This document shows, piece by piece, positions 10,683 to 20,034 of a DNA stretch of 64,000 nt; the stretch's first letter is position 1; the number at the start of each line of letters is the position of its first letter. Source of the stretch: Oricola cellulosilytica (GTDB lineage Bacteria > Pseudomonadota > Alphaproteobacteria > Rhizobiales > Rhizobiaceae); assembly GCF_019966575.1 (NCBI RefSeq), contig NZ_JAINFK010000006.1:62001-126000 (forward strand), written 5' to 3'. Under the pieces are notes generated by a model. It saw only the letters and a list, made by a program, of their open reading frames with translations, did not search any database and had not been told where the DNA came from. Made by a program: the position numbers and the translations under genes.

Positions 10683-11771
10683 ATGGCTTACGATCAGGCG
10701 AAGGTTATCGACGCTCTGCGCGCATTCGAGCGCGGGGAAATCGTTGTCGTAATGGACGATGACGGACGCGAAAACGAGGGAGACCTGATCGTCGCCGCCG
10801 TACATGCCACAACGGAAAAGCTGGCATTCATCGTCAGGCATACCTCGGGAATTGTGTGCGCACCAATGCCTCCGGAGGAAGCCAAACGGCTCAACCTCGC
10901 TCAGATGGTTGCCAACAATGACGCGCCGCATGCCACGGCATTCACCGTGAGCGTCGATTACAAGCACGGCACGACCACCGGAATTTCGGCCGACGACAGG
11001 ACGCTGACCGTCAGAAATCTTGCCAATCCCAACGCCGGAGCGCCGGATTTCGTCCGTCCCGGCCATATCTTTCCGCTCGTTGCCCGCGAAGGCGGCGTAC
11101 TGATGCGCTCCGGCCATACGGAAGCGGCGGTCGATCTGTGCAAACTTGCGGGGTTGCCGCCGGTTGGTGTTATCAGCGAACTCGTCAATGACGACGGAAC
11201 GGTCATGCGCGGCCCGCAGGTTCATGACTTCGCATCGAGTCACGGCCTGAAAGAGGTATCGGTTGCCGACCTGATCGCGTATCGGCAGCGCAAGGAAACA
11301 CTGATCCAGCACGTGGACACGTTCGATGTCGAAACTGTCGCAGGCCCAGCGAAAGCTTACTCGTATACCCTGCCCTGGGATCCCATGCATCACTTGGCGC
11401 TAGTATTCGGCGACATCCGTGACGGCGTCGATGTTCCGGTCAGGTTGCAGCTCGAATCGGTCGTCGACGACGTGTTCGGCAAGGACAAGCCGATGCAGTG
11501 GGTGCTCGAGCACATGGCGCAAGAGCCCCGCGGCGTGGTGGTCTATCTACGCGAGGGATCGGTCGGCGTTGCGAAATCCGCCGGTCGGCCCCTGAGTGAA
11601 GAACATGCGGAAGCGCGCGAGAGGGAAAACGAATGGCGCGAGATCGGTCTTGGAGCTCAGATCTTGAAGGATCTGGGTGTGGAGTCGATCAAGCTCTATG
11701 CGTCGAGGGAGAGACACTATGTGGGGTTGGAAGGTTTCGGTATCCGGATATCGTCGACCGAGATCATCTGA
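10683..11771 (+). CDS. ribB: 3,4-dihydroxy-2-butanone 4-phosphate synthase with degenerate RibA-like domain
   Basis: A 362-residue two-domain protein. Residues 1-205 are RibB, making the four-carbon riboflavin precursor from ribulose 5-phosphate. Motifs are [26 protein letters not shown] and [16 protein letters not shown]. Residues 210-362 have the GTP-cyclohydrolase-II fold but lack the zinc-binding cysteines and the HSECLTGD-type substrate loop. The corresponding place reads [20 protein letters not shown]. The second half is therefore probably not a cyclohydrolase, as in other RibBX-type proteins. Seven bases separate it from aroC, and the next gene starts inside its 3' end. Confidence 0.93.
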   Translation: MAYDQAKVIDALRAFERGEIVVVMDDDGRENEGDLIVAAVHATTEKLAFIVRHTSGIVCAPMPPEEAKRLNLAQMVANNDAPHATAFTVSVDYKHGTTTGISADDRTLTVRNLANPNAGAPDFVRPGHIFPLVAREGGVLMRSGHTEAAVDLCKLAGLPPVGVISELVNDDGTVMRGPQVHDFASSHGLKEVSVADLIAYRQRKETLIQHVDTFDVETVAGPAKAYSYTLPWDPMHHLALVFGDIRDGVDVPVRLQLESVVDDVFGKDKPMQWVLEHMAQEPRGVVVYLREGSVGVAKSAGRPLSEEHAEARERENEWREIGLGAQILKDLGVESIKLYASRERHYVGLEGFGIRISSTEII

Positions 11772-12741
11772 TGCGGCGATTGCGTTCGCCATCGCGGCAG
11801 CGGCTCTCGCCGTGCCTGCGGACGAAGCACGGGCCGCAGATGTCTACGAAATGCGCCTTCCGACCAAAGTCACCTCCGTCAGGCAGACGGTCAACGGAAG
11901 CTTTGCCGTCTTCGGAGAAGAGGCGTTCCGCCTCGACCCTTGTCCGACGCCCGAAGGTCTTTGTCTGTCGAGCGCCCCTTTCAGCGAAACCTCGGTCAAC
12001 GCGCCGCGAAACGCCCTTCCTGGTGGCCAGATCGACATTGCCGATGCTGGCGACATCCGCAACGCCTGGTACGGCCGTCCCACCGAAAGATATGCGCATG
12101 GCGCGCTCGGAGACGATGTCGAAGGCGGATCGCTGATCGTAGTTACCTCGCAGGGCAAGAAACTGGAATTCGTGTTGCCCGAGACCCAGGTGTTCGAGGA
12201 TATCACGCCGCGCATAACGGACCTCGACGGCGACGGAAACAACGAGGTCGTCACGATCCGCTCGTCGCAATCGGGTGGGGCCGCAGTGGTGATCTACGGA
12301 CTGGAAGAAAACGAACTTGTCGAGCGCGCGGCGGGGAGCGAAAACGGCGCGCCCAACCGGTGGCTCAACATTGCCGGAATAATCCGCTCGGCGGACGGAA
12401 CCGCGACCGTCTACGGGGTGCGGACGCCGCACATTGGAGGGCGTCTCTTTTCGATTACCTATCAGGATGGCGCGCTCAACGAGGTGAATAATATCGCGAC
12501 CGATTTTTCCAACCACGTCCTGGGCTCAACGGAGCTCGGACTTTCTGCCGTCATGGATTTCGACGGAGACGGAATCGCAGAACTCGTCTTGCCCTCGCAA
12601 GACCGCACCCGACTGCGGTTTCCACTCTCCGACCGCCTCGACATCGCCCTGCCCGCTCCTGTCGACAAGGCAATCATCGCGACCGAAGGCCGCATCGTGA
12701 CCGCGACGGAAGACGGCGCGCTGCTGATCATCGTGCCCTGA
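11719..12741 (+). CDS. Exported FG-GAP/VCBS-like repeat protein
   Basis: A 340-residue exported protein. Its signal peptide has a basic N-region, the hydrophobic run AAIAFAIAAAALAVPA and cleavage near EARAA. The mature part contains two calcium-loop-like elements, DLDGDGNNEVV near residue 176 and DFDGDGIAELV near 287, typical of FG-GAP/VCBS beta-propeller repeats. The start at 11719 overlaps ribB by 53 bases but has GAGGGAGA upstream. A more upstream ATG at 11677 also exists. The function is unknown. A propeller scaffold in the periplasm or cell surface is inferred. Confidence 0.7.
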   Translation: MWGWKVSVSGYRRPRSSDAAIAFAIAAAALAVPADEARAADVYEMRLPTKVTSVRQTVNGSFAVFGEEAFRLDPCPTPEGLCLSSAPFSETSVNAPRNALPGGQIDIADAGDIRNAWYGRPTERYAHGALGDDVEGGSLIVVTSQGKKLEFVLPETQVFEDITPRITDLDGDGNNEVVTIRSSQSGGAAVVIYGLEENELVERAAGSENGAPNRWLNIAGIIRSADGTATVYGVRTPHIGGRLFSITYQDGALNEVNNIATDFSNHVLGSTELGLSAVMDFDGDGIAELVLPSQDRTRLRFPLSDRLDIALPAPVDKAIIATEGRIVTATEDGALLIIVP

Positions 12742-12836
12742 GGCGCGGACTAGGCTGCCGCAAGGCCACATCCGAAATGAACGAATGGCGCGCCTGCACT
12801 GCTGTCATGGCGCGGCAATGATGGTACACCGGCTTC

Positions 12837-13766
12837 ATGACCACACGGTTTTACACGCACGACATCTTTCTCGATCACCAGACCCCTCCCGGCCATCCCG
12901 AGAGAGCCGACAGGTTGCGGGCGATCAACGAAGCGCTTCAGGACGACTCGTTCGAGAAACTTGAGCGGACCGAGGCCCCATGCGGGGATCCGGAAACGAT
13001 CCGCTACGCGCATCCGGAAGGCTACATCGAGCGGGTTATCGCGCAAGTCCCCGAAACCGGCATCGCACGGATCGATGCCGACACCTGCGTCAGCCCGAAA
13101 AGCTACGACGCCGCGCTGCACGCGATCGGCGCGGCTGATGCGGCCGTCGATGACGTGTTTGCCGGGAGATGCGACAATGTCTTCGTCGCCGCCCGTCCTC
13201 CCGGACACCATGCGGAGAAGAACCGGGCCATGGGCTTTTGCCTGTTCAACAATGCCGCGATCGCGGCTCGGCACGCCCAAAAGGCGCACAACGCCGAACG
13301 GATCGCGATCGTTGATTGGGACGTGCATCACGGCAACGGAACACAGGACATCTTCTGGGACGACCCGTCCGTCCTGTACTGCTCCACCCACCAGATGCCG
13401 CTCTATCCGGGTACGGGCGCCAAGAACCAAACCGGCGAACATGGCACGATCTGTAATGCTCCCCTGAACCCGCACGACGCCGGCGAGCAGTTCCGCGAGG
13501 CCTTTCGCGAGCGCGTGCTTTCCGCGATCGACGCCTTTCGCCCGGACCTGATCATCATCTCGGCCGGATTCGATGCCCACCACCGCGATCCGCTTGCCGA
13601 GATCAACCTCACCGAGGACGATTTCGACTGGGCGACGGGCAAGCTGATGGACGCCGCCTCGCGACACGCCGAAAACCGGCTCGTCAGCCTGCTTGAAGGC
13701 GGCTACGACCTGAAAGGGCTGGCGTCCTCCGCCAGCGTCCATGTCCGAAGACTGATGCAAGGATAA
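12837..13766 (+). CDS. Histone-deacetylase-like amidohydrolase
   Basis: A 309-residue arginase/deacetylase-fold zinc hydrolase. Active-site elements are [20 protein letters not shown] (the double histidine), [13 protein letters not shown] (zinc Asp and His) and [14 protein letters not shown] (second zinc Asp). Bacterial members deacetylate acetoin-related, polyamine or other acetylated substrates, and the substrate here is unknown. It lies four bases before xseB, the same pairing as in rhizobial genomes, suggesting co-transcription. Confidence 0.92.
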   Translation: MTTRFYTHDIFLDHQTPPGHPERADRLRAINEALQDDSFEKLERTEAPCGDPETIRYAHPEGYIERVIAQVPETGIARIDADTCVSPKSYDAALHAIGAADAAVDDVFAGRCDNVFVAARPPGHHAEKNRAMGFCLFNNAAIAARHAQKAHNAERIAIVDWDVHHGNGTQDIFWDDPSVLYCSTHQMPLYPGTGAKNQTGEHGTICNAPLNPHDAGEQFREAFRERVLSAIDAFRPDLIIISAGFDAHHRDPLAEINLTEDDFDWATGKLMDAASRHAENRLVSLLEGGYDLKGLASSASVHVRRLMQG

Positions 13767-13770
13767 TTCG

Positions 13771-14022
13771 ATGGCCGACACGCCGAACCATGCCGACGTA
13801 AATGAAATGAACTTCGAGATTGCGCTAAAGCAACTCGAGGAAATCGTCGACAAGCTCGAGCGCGGCGATGTCCCGCTCGACGAGTCGATCGCCATTTATG
13901 AGCGCGGCGAAGCGCTGCGCAACCGCTGCGACGCACTGTTGAAATCCGCCGAGGCGAAAATCGAGAAGATCAAGCTGACCCGTGACGGAAAACCCGCCGG
14001 AACCGAACCGCTGGACGGTTAG
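13771..14022 (+). CDS. xseB: Exodeoxyribonuclease VII small subunit
   Basis: An 83-residue subunit of the single-strand-specific exonuclease VII, which trims DNA in repair. The core [20 protein letters not shown] (residues 13-32), followed by [19 protein letters not shown], is diagnostic. AAGGA lies upstream of the ATG. The large subunit XseA is not in the window. In many rhizobia dxs follows xseB, but here tlyA does. Confidence 0.95.
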   Translation: MADTPNHADVNEMNFEIALKQLEEIVDKLERGDVPLDESIAIYERGEALRNRCDALLKSAEAKIEKIKLTRDGKPAGTEPLDG

Positions 14023-14091
14023 AGGCAGGACTGGTCCCGGGTTACGCCGATTTCCGTTGCCATGCACCATCCGCCCCGGCAATGAAGCGCC

Positions 14092-14847
14092 ATGAACACG
14101 CCAGCCACCCCAAAGGGGCTCCGCCTTGATCATCTCCTCGTCGAGCGCGGCCTTGCCGCCTCGCGCTCGCGCGCCCGCGACGCGATCCTTCGTGGTACGG
14201 TGACGGTTGACGGTCAGTTGATCGCGAAGCCCGGTCAGATCGTCTCCGGTACATCGCAGGTCGCCCTGAACGATCCCGCGCAGCCCTACGTATCCCGCGC
14301 CGCCCTGAAGCTGAAGGCCGCACTGGAGCATTTCGGGATTTCCGTCGAGGGGCGGATCGGGCTCGATGTCGGCGCATCGACTGGAGGCTTTACGCAGGTC
14401 TTGCTTGAACGCGGCGCGAAGCATGTCGACGCGATCGACGTCGGCCGGGATCAGCTTGCCCCCATGCTGCGCGCCGATCCCCGCGTCACCAGCACCGAAG
14501 GGCTGAACGCGCGCGATCTCGACGCCGATCACCTGAACGGGATCGCGCCGGAAATCGTCACCAGCGACCTCAGCTTCATATCCCTAAAGCTCGCATTGCC
14601 ACCCGTGCTGAATCTGGCTGCTCCTGGCGCCGATGCGATCCTGCTGGTCAAGCCGCAGTTCGAAGTAGGCCGCGAGCGGGTCGGCAAGGGCGGGCTGGTC
14701 TCAAAGGCCGACGGCGAGGCGTGTGCCGCCGATCTCGCAGCCTGGCTCAGCGGCATTCCCGGGTGGCGGGTCATCGGGACGTGCCCTTCGCCGATCGCCG
14801 GCGGCGATGGGAATGGCGAATATCTTCTCGCGGGGCACAAAGCATGA
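14092..14847 (+). CDS. tlyA: TlyA-family rRNA 2'-O-methyltransferase
   Basis: A 251-residue RNA methyltransferase with an N-terminal S4 RNA-binding domain (residues 8-70, LDHLLVERGLAASRSRARD) and a C-terminal FtsJ/RrmJ-type SAM domain (residues 80-245). The SAM loop is GLDVGASTGGFTQVLLE. Catalytic-tetrad-like residues are Lys in SRAALKLKAAL, Asp in TSDLSFIS, and Lys in LLVKPQFEVG. TlyA enzymes methylate cytidines in 16S and 23S rRNA, affecting capreomycin sensitivity elsewhere. The stop overlaps the next start as ATGA. Confidence 0.92.
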   Translation: MNTPATPKGLRLDHLLVERGLAASRSRARDAILRGTVTVDGQLIAKPGQIVSGTSQVALNDPAQPYVSRAALKLKAALEHFGISVEGRIGLDVGASTGGFTQVLLERGAKHVDAIDVGRDQLAPMLRADPRVTSTEGLNARDLDADHLNGIAPEIVTSDLSFISLKLALPPVLNLAAPGADAILLVKPQFEVGRERVGKGGLVSKADGEACAADLAAWLSGIPGWRVIGTCPSPIAGGDGNGEYLLAGHKA

Positions 14848-16118
14848 GCAGGACCGTCACACTGCAGATCGGCCACCTCGGGGCGCGCGGTGACGGCGTC
14901 TCCTCCTTGGGCGACGCACCGGTGTTCGTGCCCTTCACACTGCCGGGCGAGGAAGCGACAATCGTCATGGATGGCAGGAGCGCCAGCCTGCTATCGATAA
15001 GCGATCCATCAGCCGATCGGGTGGAGCCCGTCTGCCCCCACTTCGGAACCTGCGGCGGGTGCGCCCTCCAGCATATGGCGCTGCCGGCCTACCGCGCCTG
15101 GAAGGCATCTCTTTTCGAAAAGGCCTTCGCCTCGCGAAACCTCGACACATCGGCGATCAAACCTGCCCAGTTCTGTGAGCCCCATACCCGCCGGCGCGCA
15201 GTCTTTTCCGCCATCCGCACCGATGCGGGCGTACAGCTCGGATTTCTGCAGGCGGGAAGCAACCGTGTCGTCGATCTCCGCGAATGCCATGTGATCTCGC
15301 CGGCAATCGACGCCGGCAGGCCGAAGTTAAAGGCCTTGACAGCCGCGTTCCTGCCTCCGGCGAAAACCGTCCACGTCACGGTGAACGAAACGGTTTCCGG
15401 CCTCGATATCGCGGTGGACGGCAAGTTCACGCTCGGTGAGGGTGCAAAACGCAGGGCGGCCGATGCCCTTTCCGCGACGAACTTCGTCCGCTTGACGGTC
15501 AATGGGGAGATCGTTCTTGAGCTGAAACGCCCGCTGGTGAAATTCGGCGATATCGCCGTTTCACCACCGCCCGGGGCCTTTCTCCAGGCCGTCCCGGCGA
15601 TGGAAGAAAGCATGGCCGCGCTTGTCTGCGATCATATGGCCAAGTCCAAACGCGTTGCCGACCTCTATGCGGGATGCGGTACCTTTGCCGTTCGCATCGC
15701 CAAAGCGTCGACCGTTCACGTAGTCGAGGCGGACGGCGCAGCGCTTCGGAGCCTCGACCGGGGAGTGCGTGACGCCGGCGGTTTCGGGCTCAGGCAGGTG
15801 ACCACGGAAAAGCGCGATCTGGCGCGCCGGCCATTGACCGCGCAGGAGCTGAAGCCCTTCGACGGTGTGGTATTCGATCCGCCCCGCGCCGGCGCCGAAG
15901 CGCAGACGCGCGAGATCGCCGCTTCGACCGTGCAGCGCGTCGCGGCCGTGTCCTGCAACCCGGAAACGCTGGCGCGCGATCTGCGCATTCTGGTCGATGC
16001 CGGATTCCGGCTGCGATCGGTGACGCCTATCGACCAGTTCATCTGGACGCCGCATCTGGAAGCTGTGGCACTACTCGACCGGCTAAAATCAGCCAAGCGG
16101 CACTGGTCGGACCTGTAA
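14844..16118 (+). CDS. RlmD/TrmA-family RNA uridine C5-methyltransferase
   Basis: A 424-residue SAM-dependent enzyme. It has a short N-terminal TRAM-like region (HLGARGDGVS), then iron-sulfur-type cysteines in CPHFGTCGGCALQHM near residues 56-70. The SAM motif is ADLYAGCGTFAVRIA, then FDPPRAGAEAQ, and the catalytic cysteine loop is VSCNPETLARDLRIL near 373. This is the uracil-5-methyltransferase architecture acting on 23S rRNA or tRNA. The exact site is not predictable. Translation is probably coupled to tlyA through the 4-base overlap. Confidence 0.9.
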   Translation: MSRTVTLQIGHLGARGDGVSSLGDAPVFVPFTLPGEEATIVMDGRSASLLSISDPSADRVEPVCPHFGTCGGCALQHMALPAYRAWKASLFEKAFASRNLDTSAIKPAQFCEPHTRRRAVFSAIRTDAGVQLGFLQAGSNRVVDLRECHVISPAIDAGRPKLKALTAAFLPPAKTVHVTVNETVSGLDIAVDGKFTLGEGAKRRAADALSATNFVRLTVNGEIVLELKRPLVKFGDIAVSPPPGAFLQAVPAMEESMAALVCDHMAKSKRVADLYAGCGTFAVRIAKASTVHVVEADGAALRSLDRGVRDAGGFGLRQVTTEKRDLARRPLTAQELKPFDGVVFDPPRAGAEAQTREIAASTVQRVAAVSCNPETLARDLRILVDAGFRLRSVTPIDQFIWTPHLEAVALLDRLKSAKRHWSDL

Positions 16119-16132
16119 CCGGAAACGAGCCG

Positions 16133-16888
16133 TCAGGCGCTCTTCTTGCGAGACATGAACGCCATGAAGGCTTCCTTCGCCTCGTCCGATGTGAGCTGTT
16201 CGCTGAAGAGGGCACCCTCCTCCTTGATGCGCTCGATCACCGGTTCGCGCGGCCCCTTGACAAGCTTCCTGGCAAGCTGAAGCGCCTTTGGCGGCTTGGC
16301 GGCAAGGTCCCGCGCGGACCGCAGTACGGCGTCTTCTAGTTCTCCAGCCTCGACGACCTTCCAGATCAGACCGGCATCCCGTGCCTGCTCGGCGGAGAAG
16401 CCCTCGCCCATTCCGAGCAGCGCGAATGCCCGCTGGTGCCCCATGATTTGCGGAGCGAGCAGGCTCGACGCCGCCTCCGGCACCAGCGCCAGATCGACAA
16501 AAGGTGTCCTGAAGAGCGAACCCGGTGTGGCGAATGTCAGATCGCAGTGCAGGTGGATCGTCGTTCCGATGCCGATGGCGAGTCCATCAACGCCCGACAC
16601 GATCGGTTTCTTCGCGCTGGCCAGCGCTTTCAGGAAATCGAAAACCTCGCCGCCATGCTCGCCACCGGTCGCGACGGCGAGAAAGTCCTGCAGATCGTTG
16701 CCGGACGAGAACGCCCCCTCCCTGCCGAGGAATACATGAACGCGAACGGCATCATCGGCGTCGCCATCGGTGAGCGCGGCCGCCATCGTCGCGTACATGG
16801 CTCGTGTGATCGCATTCTTCTTGTCCGGGCGGTTAAGGCGCACAATTTGAACGGCGCCATGACGCTCGACAAGCACGTGATCCGACAT
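16133..16888 (-). CDS. Enoyl-CoA hydratase/isomerase family protein
   Basis: A 251-residue crotonase-fold enzyme for acyl-CoA substrates. The oxyanion-hole region FSSGNDLQDF lies near residue 60 and the active-site Glu in VDLALVPEAASSLL near 130. The first catalytic Glu of classical hydratases (usually in GGGCELA) is replaced here by GIGTTIHL, so a Delta3-Delta2-enoyl-CoA isomerase or related activity is possible. The start at 16888 (MSDHVLVERHG) has GGAGAAG upstream. The open frame extends further, with no family content. It sits 20 bases after the acyl-CoA dehydrogenase in one operon. Confidence 0.88.
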   Translation of the reverse strand: MSDHVLVERHGAVQIVRLNRPDKKNAITRAMYATMAAALTDGDADDAVRVHVFLGREGAFSSGNDLQDFLAVATGGEHGGEVFDFLKALASAKKPIVSGVDGLAIGIGTTIHLHCDLTFATPGSLFRTPFVDLALVPEAASSLLAPQIMGHQRAFALLGMGEGFSAEQARDAGLIWKVVEAGELEDAVLRSARDLAAKPPKALQLARKLVKGPREPVIERIKEEGALFSEQLTSDEAKEAFMAFMSRKKSA

Positions 16889-16908
16889 CTGAACTTCTCC
16901 CTGGGTGG

Positions 16909-18684
16909 TCACGCGACCAGCGATTGTGCAGCTTCGCCAAGGCTCGCCGCGCCATTCTCGACCGTGTCGCGCAAACTTGCCGTCTCGCCGACAAGGTTTT
17001 CCGCAAAGAACCGGCACATCGTGGCCCGGTCGTCCGTCGAGGACTCCGCCAGCGCGGATTTGGCAAGGTAGACGCCCCCAGCCGTCAGGCCGAACAGGCG
17101 CAGATAAGGAGTCGCGCCAGCCAGCGCCGATGCGGTGTCGCCGCTCTCGGTCATCGAGGTCATCGCTTCAGTCGCGGCGCGCAGATCGCCCATCGCTGCG
17201 GTCAGGCGCCCGGATGCGTCGCCGAAGGCCGGATTGTTCGAAGCCTTGAGGTCTTCGAGAATCTTGTCGAGTTCCGCGAAATAGGTGTTCACGCTTTCGC
17301 CGTCGGACAGCGGTAACTTTCGCATGACCAGATCGATCGCCTGGATGCCGTTGGTGCCCTCGTAAATCTGCCCGATGCGCGCGTCGCGCATGTAGATCGC
17401 GGCGCCTGTCTCCTCGATGAAGCCCATGCCCCCATGCACCTGTACGCCGATCGAAGCCACCTGCGATCCGATATCGGTGGAGAAGGACTTGGCAACAGGC
17501 GTCAACAGGCTTGCGCGCTCGTTCCAGAACCGGGCCTCGTCCCCATCATGGGCGCCCGCCATGTCGACCGCATGGGCACAGGCGTAGCAGATCGAGCGCG
17601 CCGCCCTTGTCAGGACAGACATGGTGAGCAAATCGCGCTGAACATCCGGGTGCAGGACGATCAGGCTCATGCCGCCGTCGGACCAGTCCGGCGCCTTGCC
17701 CTGCCGCCGCTCATTGGCATATTCCAGCGCCTTCTGGGTCGCCGCCTCGGCGACCGCCACGCCCTGTACGCCAACCGCAAGCCTGGCGTTGTTCATCATC
17801 GTGAACATGCAGGCGAGACCACGGTTTTCCTCGCCGACGAGATAGCCTACCGCACCTGATCCGTCGCCGAACTTGCCATCGCCGTAAATCATGGTGCAGG
17901 TCGGCGAGGCATGGATGCCCAGCTTGTGTTCGATGCTGTGGCAGATCACGTCATTGCGCTCGCCGAGCGTTCCGTCCTCGTTGACGAGAAACTTGGGTAC
18001 CAGAAAAAGGGAGATGCCGCGGGTACCGGCCGGCGCGTCCGGAAGTCTTGCAAGCACGAGATGAACGATGTTCTCGGTCAAGTCGTGCTCGCCGAAGGTA
18101 ATGAAAATCTTCTGGCCGAAGAGGCGGTACGTGCCGTCATCCGCCCGTTCGGCGCGGGCCTTCAGTGCCGACAGATCGGAACCTGCCTGCGGCTCGGTCA
18201 GGTTCATTGTCCCGGTCCACTCGCCGGAAATCATCTTCTCAAGGAATTTTGCCTTGAGTTCGTCGCTGGCGTGAGCTTCGAGCGCCTCGACCGCGCCGGT
18301 CGTCAGCATCGAGACCAGTCCGAAGGCCATCGACGCGGCGTTCCACATCTCGGTCGCCGCCATCGACATCATCATCGGCAGGCCCTGCCCCCCGTACTCC
18401 GGATCCGCCGCCAGGCCGTTCCATCCCCCTGCGGTCCAGTCGGCATACAGTTTCTTGTAGCCCTCCGGCATCGTCACGCTTCCGTCCGTTGCCTTGGCAC
18501 CCTCCAAGTCTCCCGGCTGATGCAGCGGGGCGATCTCCTCGGAGGCGAATCTGCCCGCCTCTTCGAGAATGGCATTCACAAGATCCTCGCCCAAATCTCC
18601 AAGCAACCCGTTTTCAAGCGCGTCCGAAAGGCCGGCGACCGACTTCAGAGTGTGCGATATTTCAGCAACGGGTGCTCTGTACAT
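16909..18684 (-). CDS. Acyl-CoA dehydrogenase, long form with C-terminal domain
   Basis: A 591-residue FAD enzyme introducing the 2,3-double bond in acyl-CoAs. The ACAD core covers about residues 35-460. FAD/substrate motifs are TEPQAGSDLSALKARA and IFITFGEHDLTENIVH, and the catalytic base Glu is in QIYEGTNGIQAIDLVMRKL near 435. A C-terminal alpha-helical extension of about 120 residues is typical of the FadE/DmdC-like long group. The start is MYRAPVAEIS at 18684, with GGAG upstream. A 16-bp palindrome lies 79 bases upstream. Chain-length preference is unknown. Confidence 0.92.
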   Translation of the reverse strand: MYRAPVAEISHTLKSVAGLSDALENGLLGDLGEDLVNAILEEAGRFASEEIAPLHQPGDLEGAKATDGSVTMPEGYKKLYADWTAGGWNGLAADPEYGGQGLPMMMSMAATEMWNAASMAFGLVSMLTTGAVEALEAHASDELKAKFLEKMISGEWTGTMNLTEPQAGSDLSALKARAERADDGTYRLFGQKIFITFGEHDLTENIVHLVLARLPDAPAGTRGISLFLVPKFLVNEDGTLGERNDVICHSIEHKLGIHASPTCTMIYGDGKFGDGSGAVGYLVGEENRGLACMFTMMNNARLAVGVQGVAVAEAATQKALEYANERRQGKAPDWSDGGMSLIVLHPDVQRDLLTMSVLTRAARSICYACAHAVDMAGAHDGDEARFWNERASLLTPVAKSFSTDIGSQVASIGVQVHGGMGFIEETGAAIYMRDARIGQIYEGTNGIQAIDLVMRKLPLSDGESVNTYFAELDKILEDLKASNNPAFGDASGRLTAAMGDLRAATEAMTSMTESGDTASALAGATPYLRLFGLTAGGVYLAKSALAESSTDDRATMCRFFAENLVGETASLRDTVENGAASLGEAAQSLVA

Positions 18685-18762
18685 GATTTTCTCCAGGCGA
18701 TTCTCCGGCCAAAAAAGCGGTCCGGCTGCGATGATCACATGACACAGCAGCGCTAACTACTT

Positions 18763-18778
18763 TTTACGTAAACGTCAA
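18763..18778. promoter_or_regulatory. Palindromic operator upstream of the acyl-CoA dehydrogenase operon
   Basis: TTTACGT-AA-ACGTCAA is a 16-bp dyad with one mismatch between half-sites. It sits upstream of the minus-strand dehydrogenase/hydratase operon and could overlap its promoter. Read on the minus strand it is TTGACGTTTACGTAAA, resembling sites described for MerR-family regulators of branched-chain and fatty acyl-CoA degradation (LiuR type). The regulator is not in the window. Confidence 0.5.
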
Positions 18779-18853
18779 TGAACATACCCGCACAGGCGAC
18801 AGCCCGTTATTGTTTTGTTAACCTTCCCGGCTGACGCTGGGGAATGATTTGAG

Positions 18854-19942
18854 ATGGGGTGCCGAAGAATGAGCATTTTGGCAAAGTTCAGCGCGTTGGC
18901 CGTCGTCTTCGTGGCGAACGTTTCAGGCGCGTCGGCTTCGGAATTTTTCCGTCCGTGGGGTAGCCCGGAACTTGCTCTGATCCTGGACGGTTACGAACAC
19001 AACGTGATCGATTTCCACGAAATCGTGGAGGACAAGCGCGTCACCGCGTTCATCCATAAGGGCTCCGATGGCATGCCCCCCAAATACCGCTGTCGGGGCA
19101 CCGACAACGAGCGGGCGCTTTGCCGCCAGACGTGGCAGCGCTACGCGATCTCAAAGGAACTCTATCGAACCCGGAGAACGCTTGCCAAGAAACTGGGTTT
19201 GAAATGGGGCGCATATCATCTGGCGCGCGCGGGCAACCCCCTCGCTCAAGCACGACACTTTCTCGACTTCGCCGATCCGCAGGATGACGAACTGATTGCC
19301 CTCGATATCGAGGGGCTCAACAGCGAGAAATGGATGTCTCTCGATGACGCGGAGAAATTTGCCACCTATATTCGCGCACGTACGGGGCGCTACCCAATTC
19401 TCTACGCCAACGAAGTGGTGTCCCGGCGCATTGCGGAACGGCGGACCACCCTCCCGATACTCTCTCGCCTGCCGCTATGGTATGCGCGTTACAAGCCCAC
19501 GATCCGCGGCGCATTTCCGAAGGGTAACTGGGAGAGTTATGCGTTCTGGCAGTTTGCATACCAAGGTAATTGCAGCGCAAGGAGATGCCCCTACCGCGTC
19601 CCCGGCACGAACCGCGACATCGACGTCAATGTCGCAAATCTGTCGCCCGATGCACTACGCTCCTCCTGGCCGCTCGGACACCTCGTCGAGGAGCAGTTGC
19701 CGCTTACATTCCCGTTGCCAATTGCCCGTCCGGAGCCGCCGAACCTCCCCGATTTCGCCCCTCCGGCGAGTATGATCGCCGATGCGGAAACCACCCTTTC
19801 GCCACATCGGCACCGGATTGCGGGTTATCTACAGTATGCCCACGCACGTCTCGGGATCACGCTAACGGCGTCCGCGCAGCAGTACCAGCTTCCCGTCAAC
19901 GCCCGCGAGACGAACGCAAGTCCCGTCAACGATCTTTATTGA
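18854..19942 (+). CDS. Secreted GH25-type lysozyme (muramidase)
   Basis: A 362-residue exported protein: signal peptide 1-28 (SGASA), then a GH25 glycoside-hydrolase domain about residues 45-270. Features include AFIHKGSDGM, LKWGAYHLARAGNP, the catalytic Asp-x-Glu in LIALDIEGLNSEKW, YPILYANEV and ESYAFWQFAY ending with DIDVNVA. The C-terminal 85 residues are proline-rich. GH25 enzymes cleave peptidoglycan between MurNAc and GlcNAc. An alternative start is 18869. Its role could be wall remodelling or interbacterial action; there is no cognate immunity gene beside it. Confidence 0.85.
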   Translation: MGCRRMSILAKFSALAVVFVANVSGASASEFFRPWGSPELALILDGYEHNVIDFHEIVEDKRVTAFIHKGSDGMPPKYRCRGTDNERALCRQTWQRYAISKELYRTRRTLAKKLGLKWGAYHLARAGNPLAQARHFLDFADPQDDELIALDIEGLNSEKWMSLDDAEKFATYIRARTGRYPILYANEVVSRRIAERRTTLPILSRLPLWYARYKPTIRGAFPKGNWESYAFWQFAYQGNCSARRCPYRVPGTNRDIDVNVANLSPDALRSSWPLGHLVEEQLPLTFPLPIARPEPPNLPDFAPPASMIADAETTLSPHRHRIAGYLQYAHARLGITLTASAQQYQLPVNARETNASPVNDLY

Positions 19943-20034
19943 AGCATCTGCCTGCGACTCTCATCGTCGGTTGCGCCGGCGGATCGCGCACATACATAAC
20001 GGCGTGACCTCAACGATCAAAGGACGCCGCCCGC

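Noticed and set aside
19880-19935. Direct repeat CCCGTCAACG in the GH25 protein tail
   Set aside because: Two 10-base copies in coding sequence of a low-complexity C-terminus; no sign of mobile element or operator.
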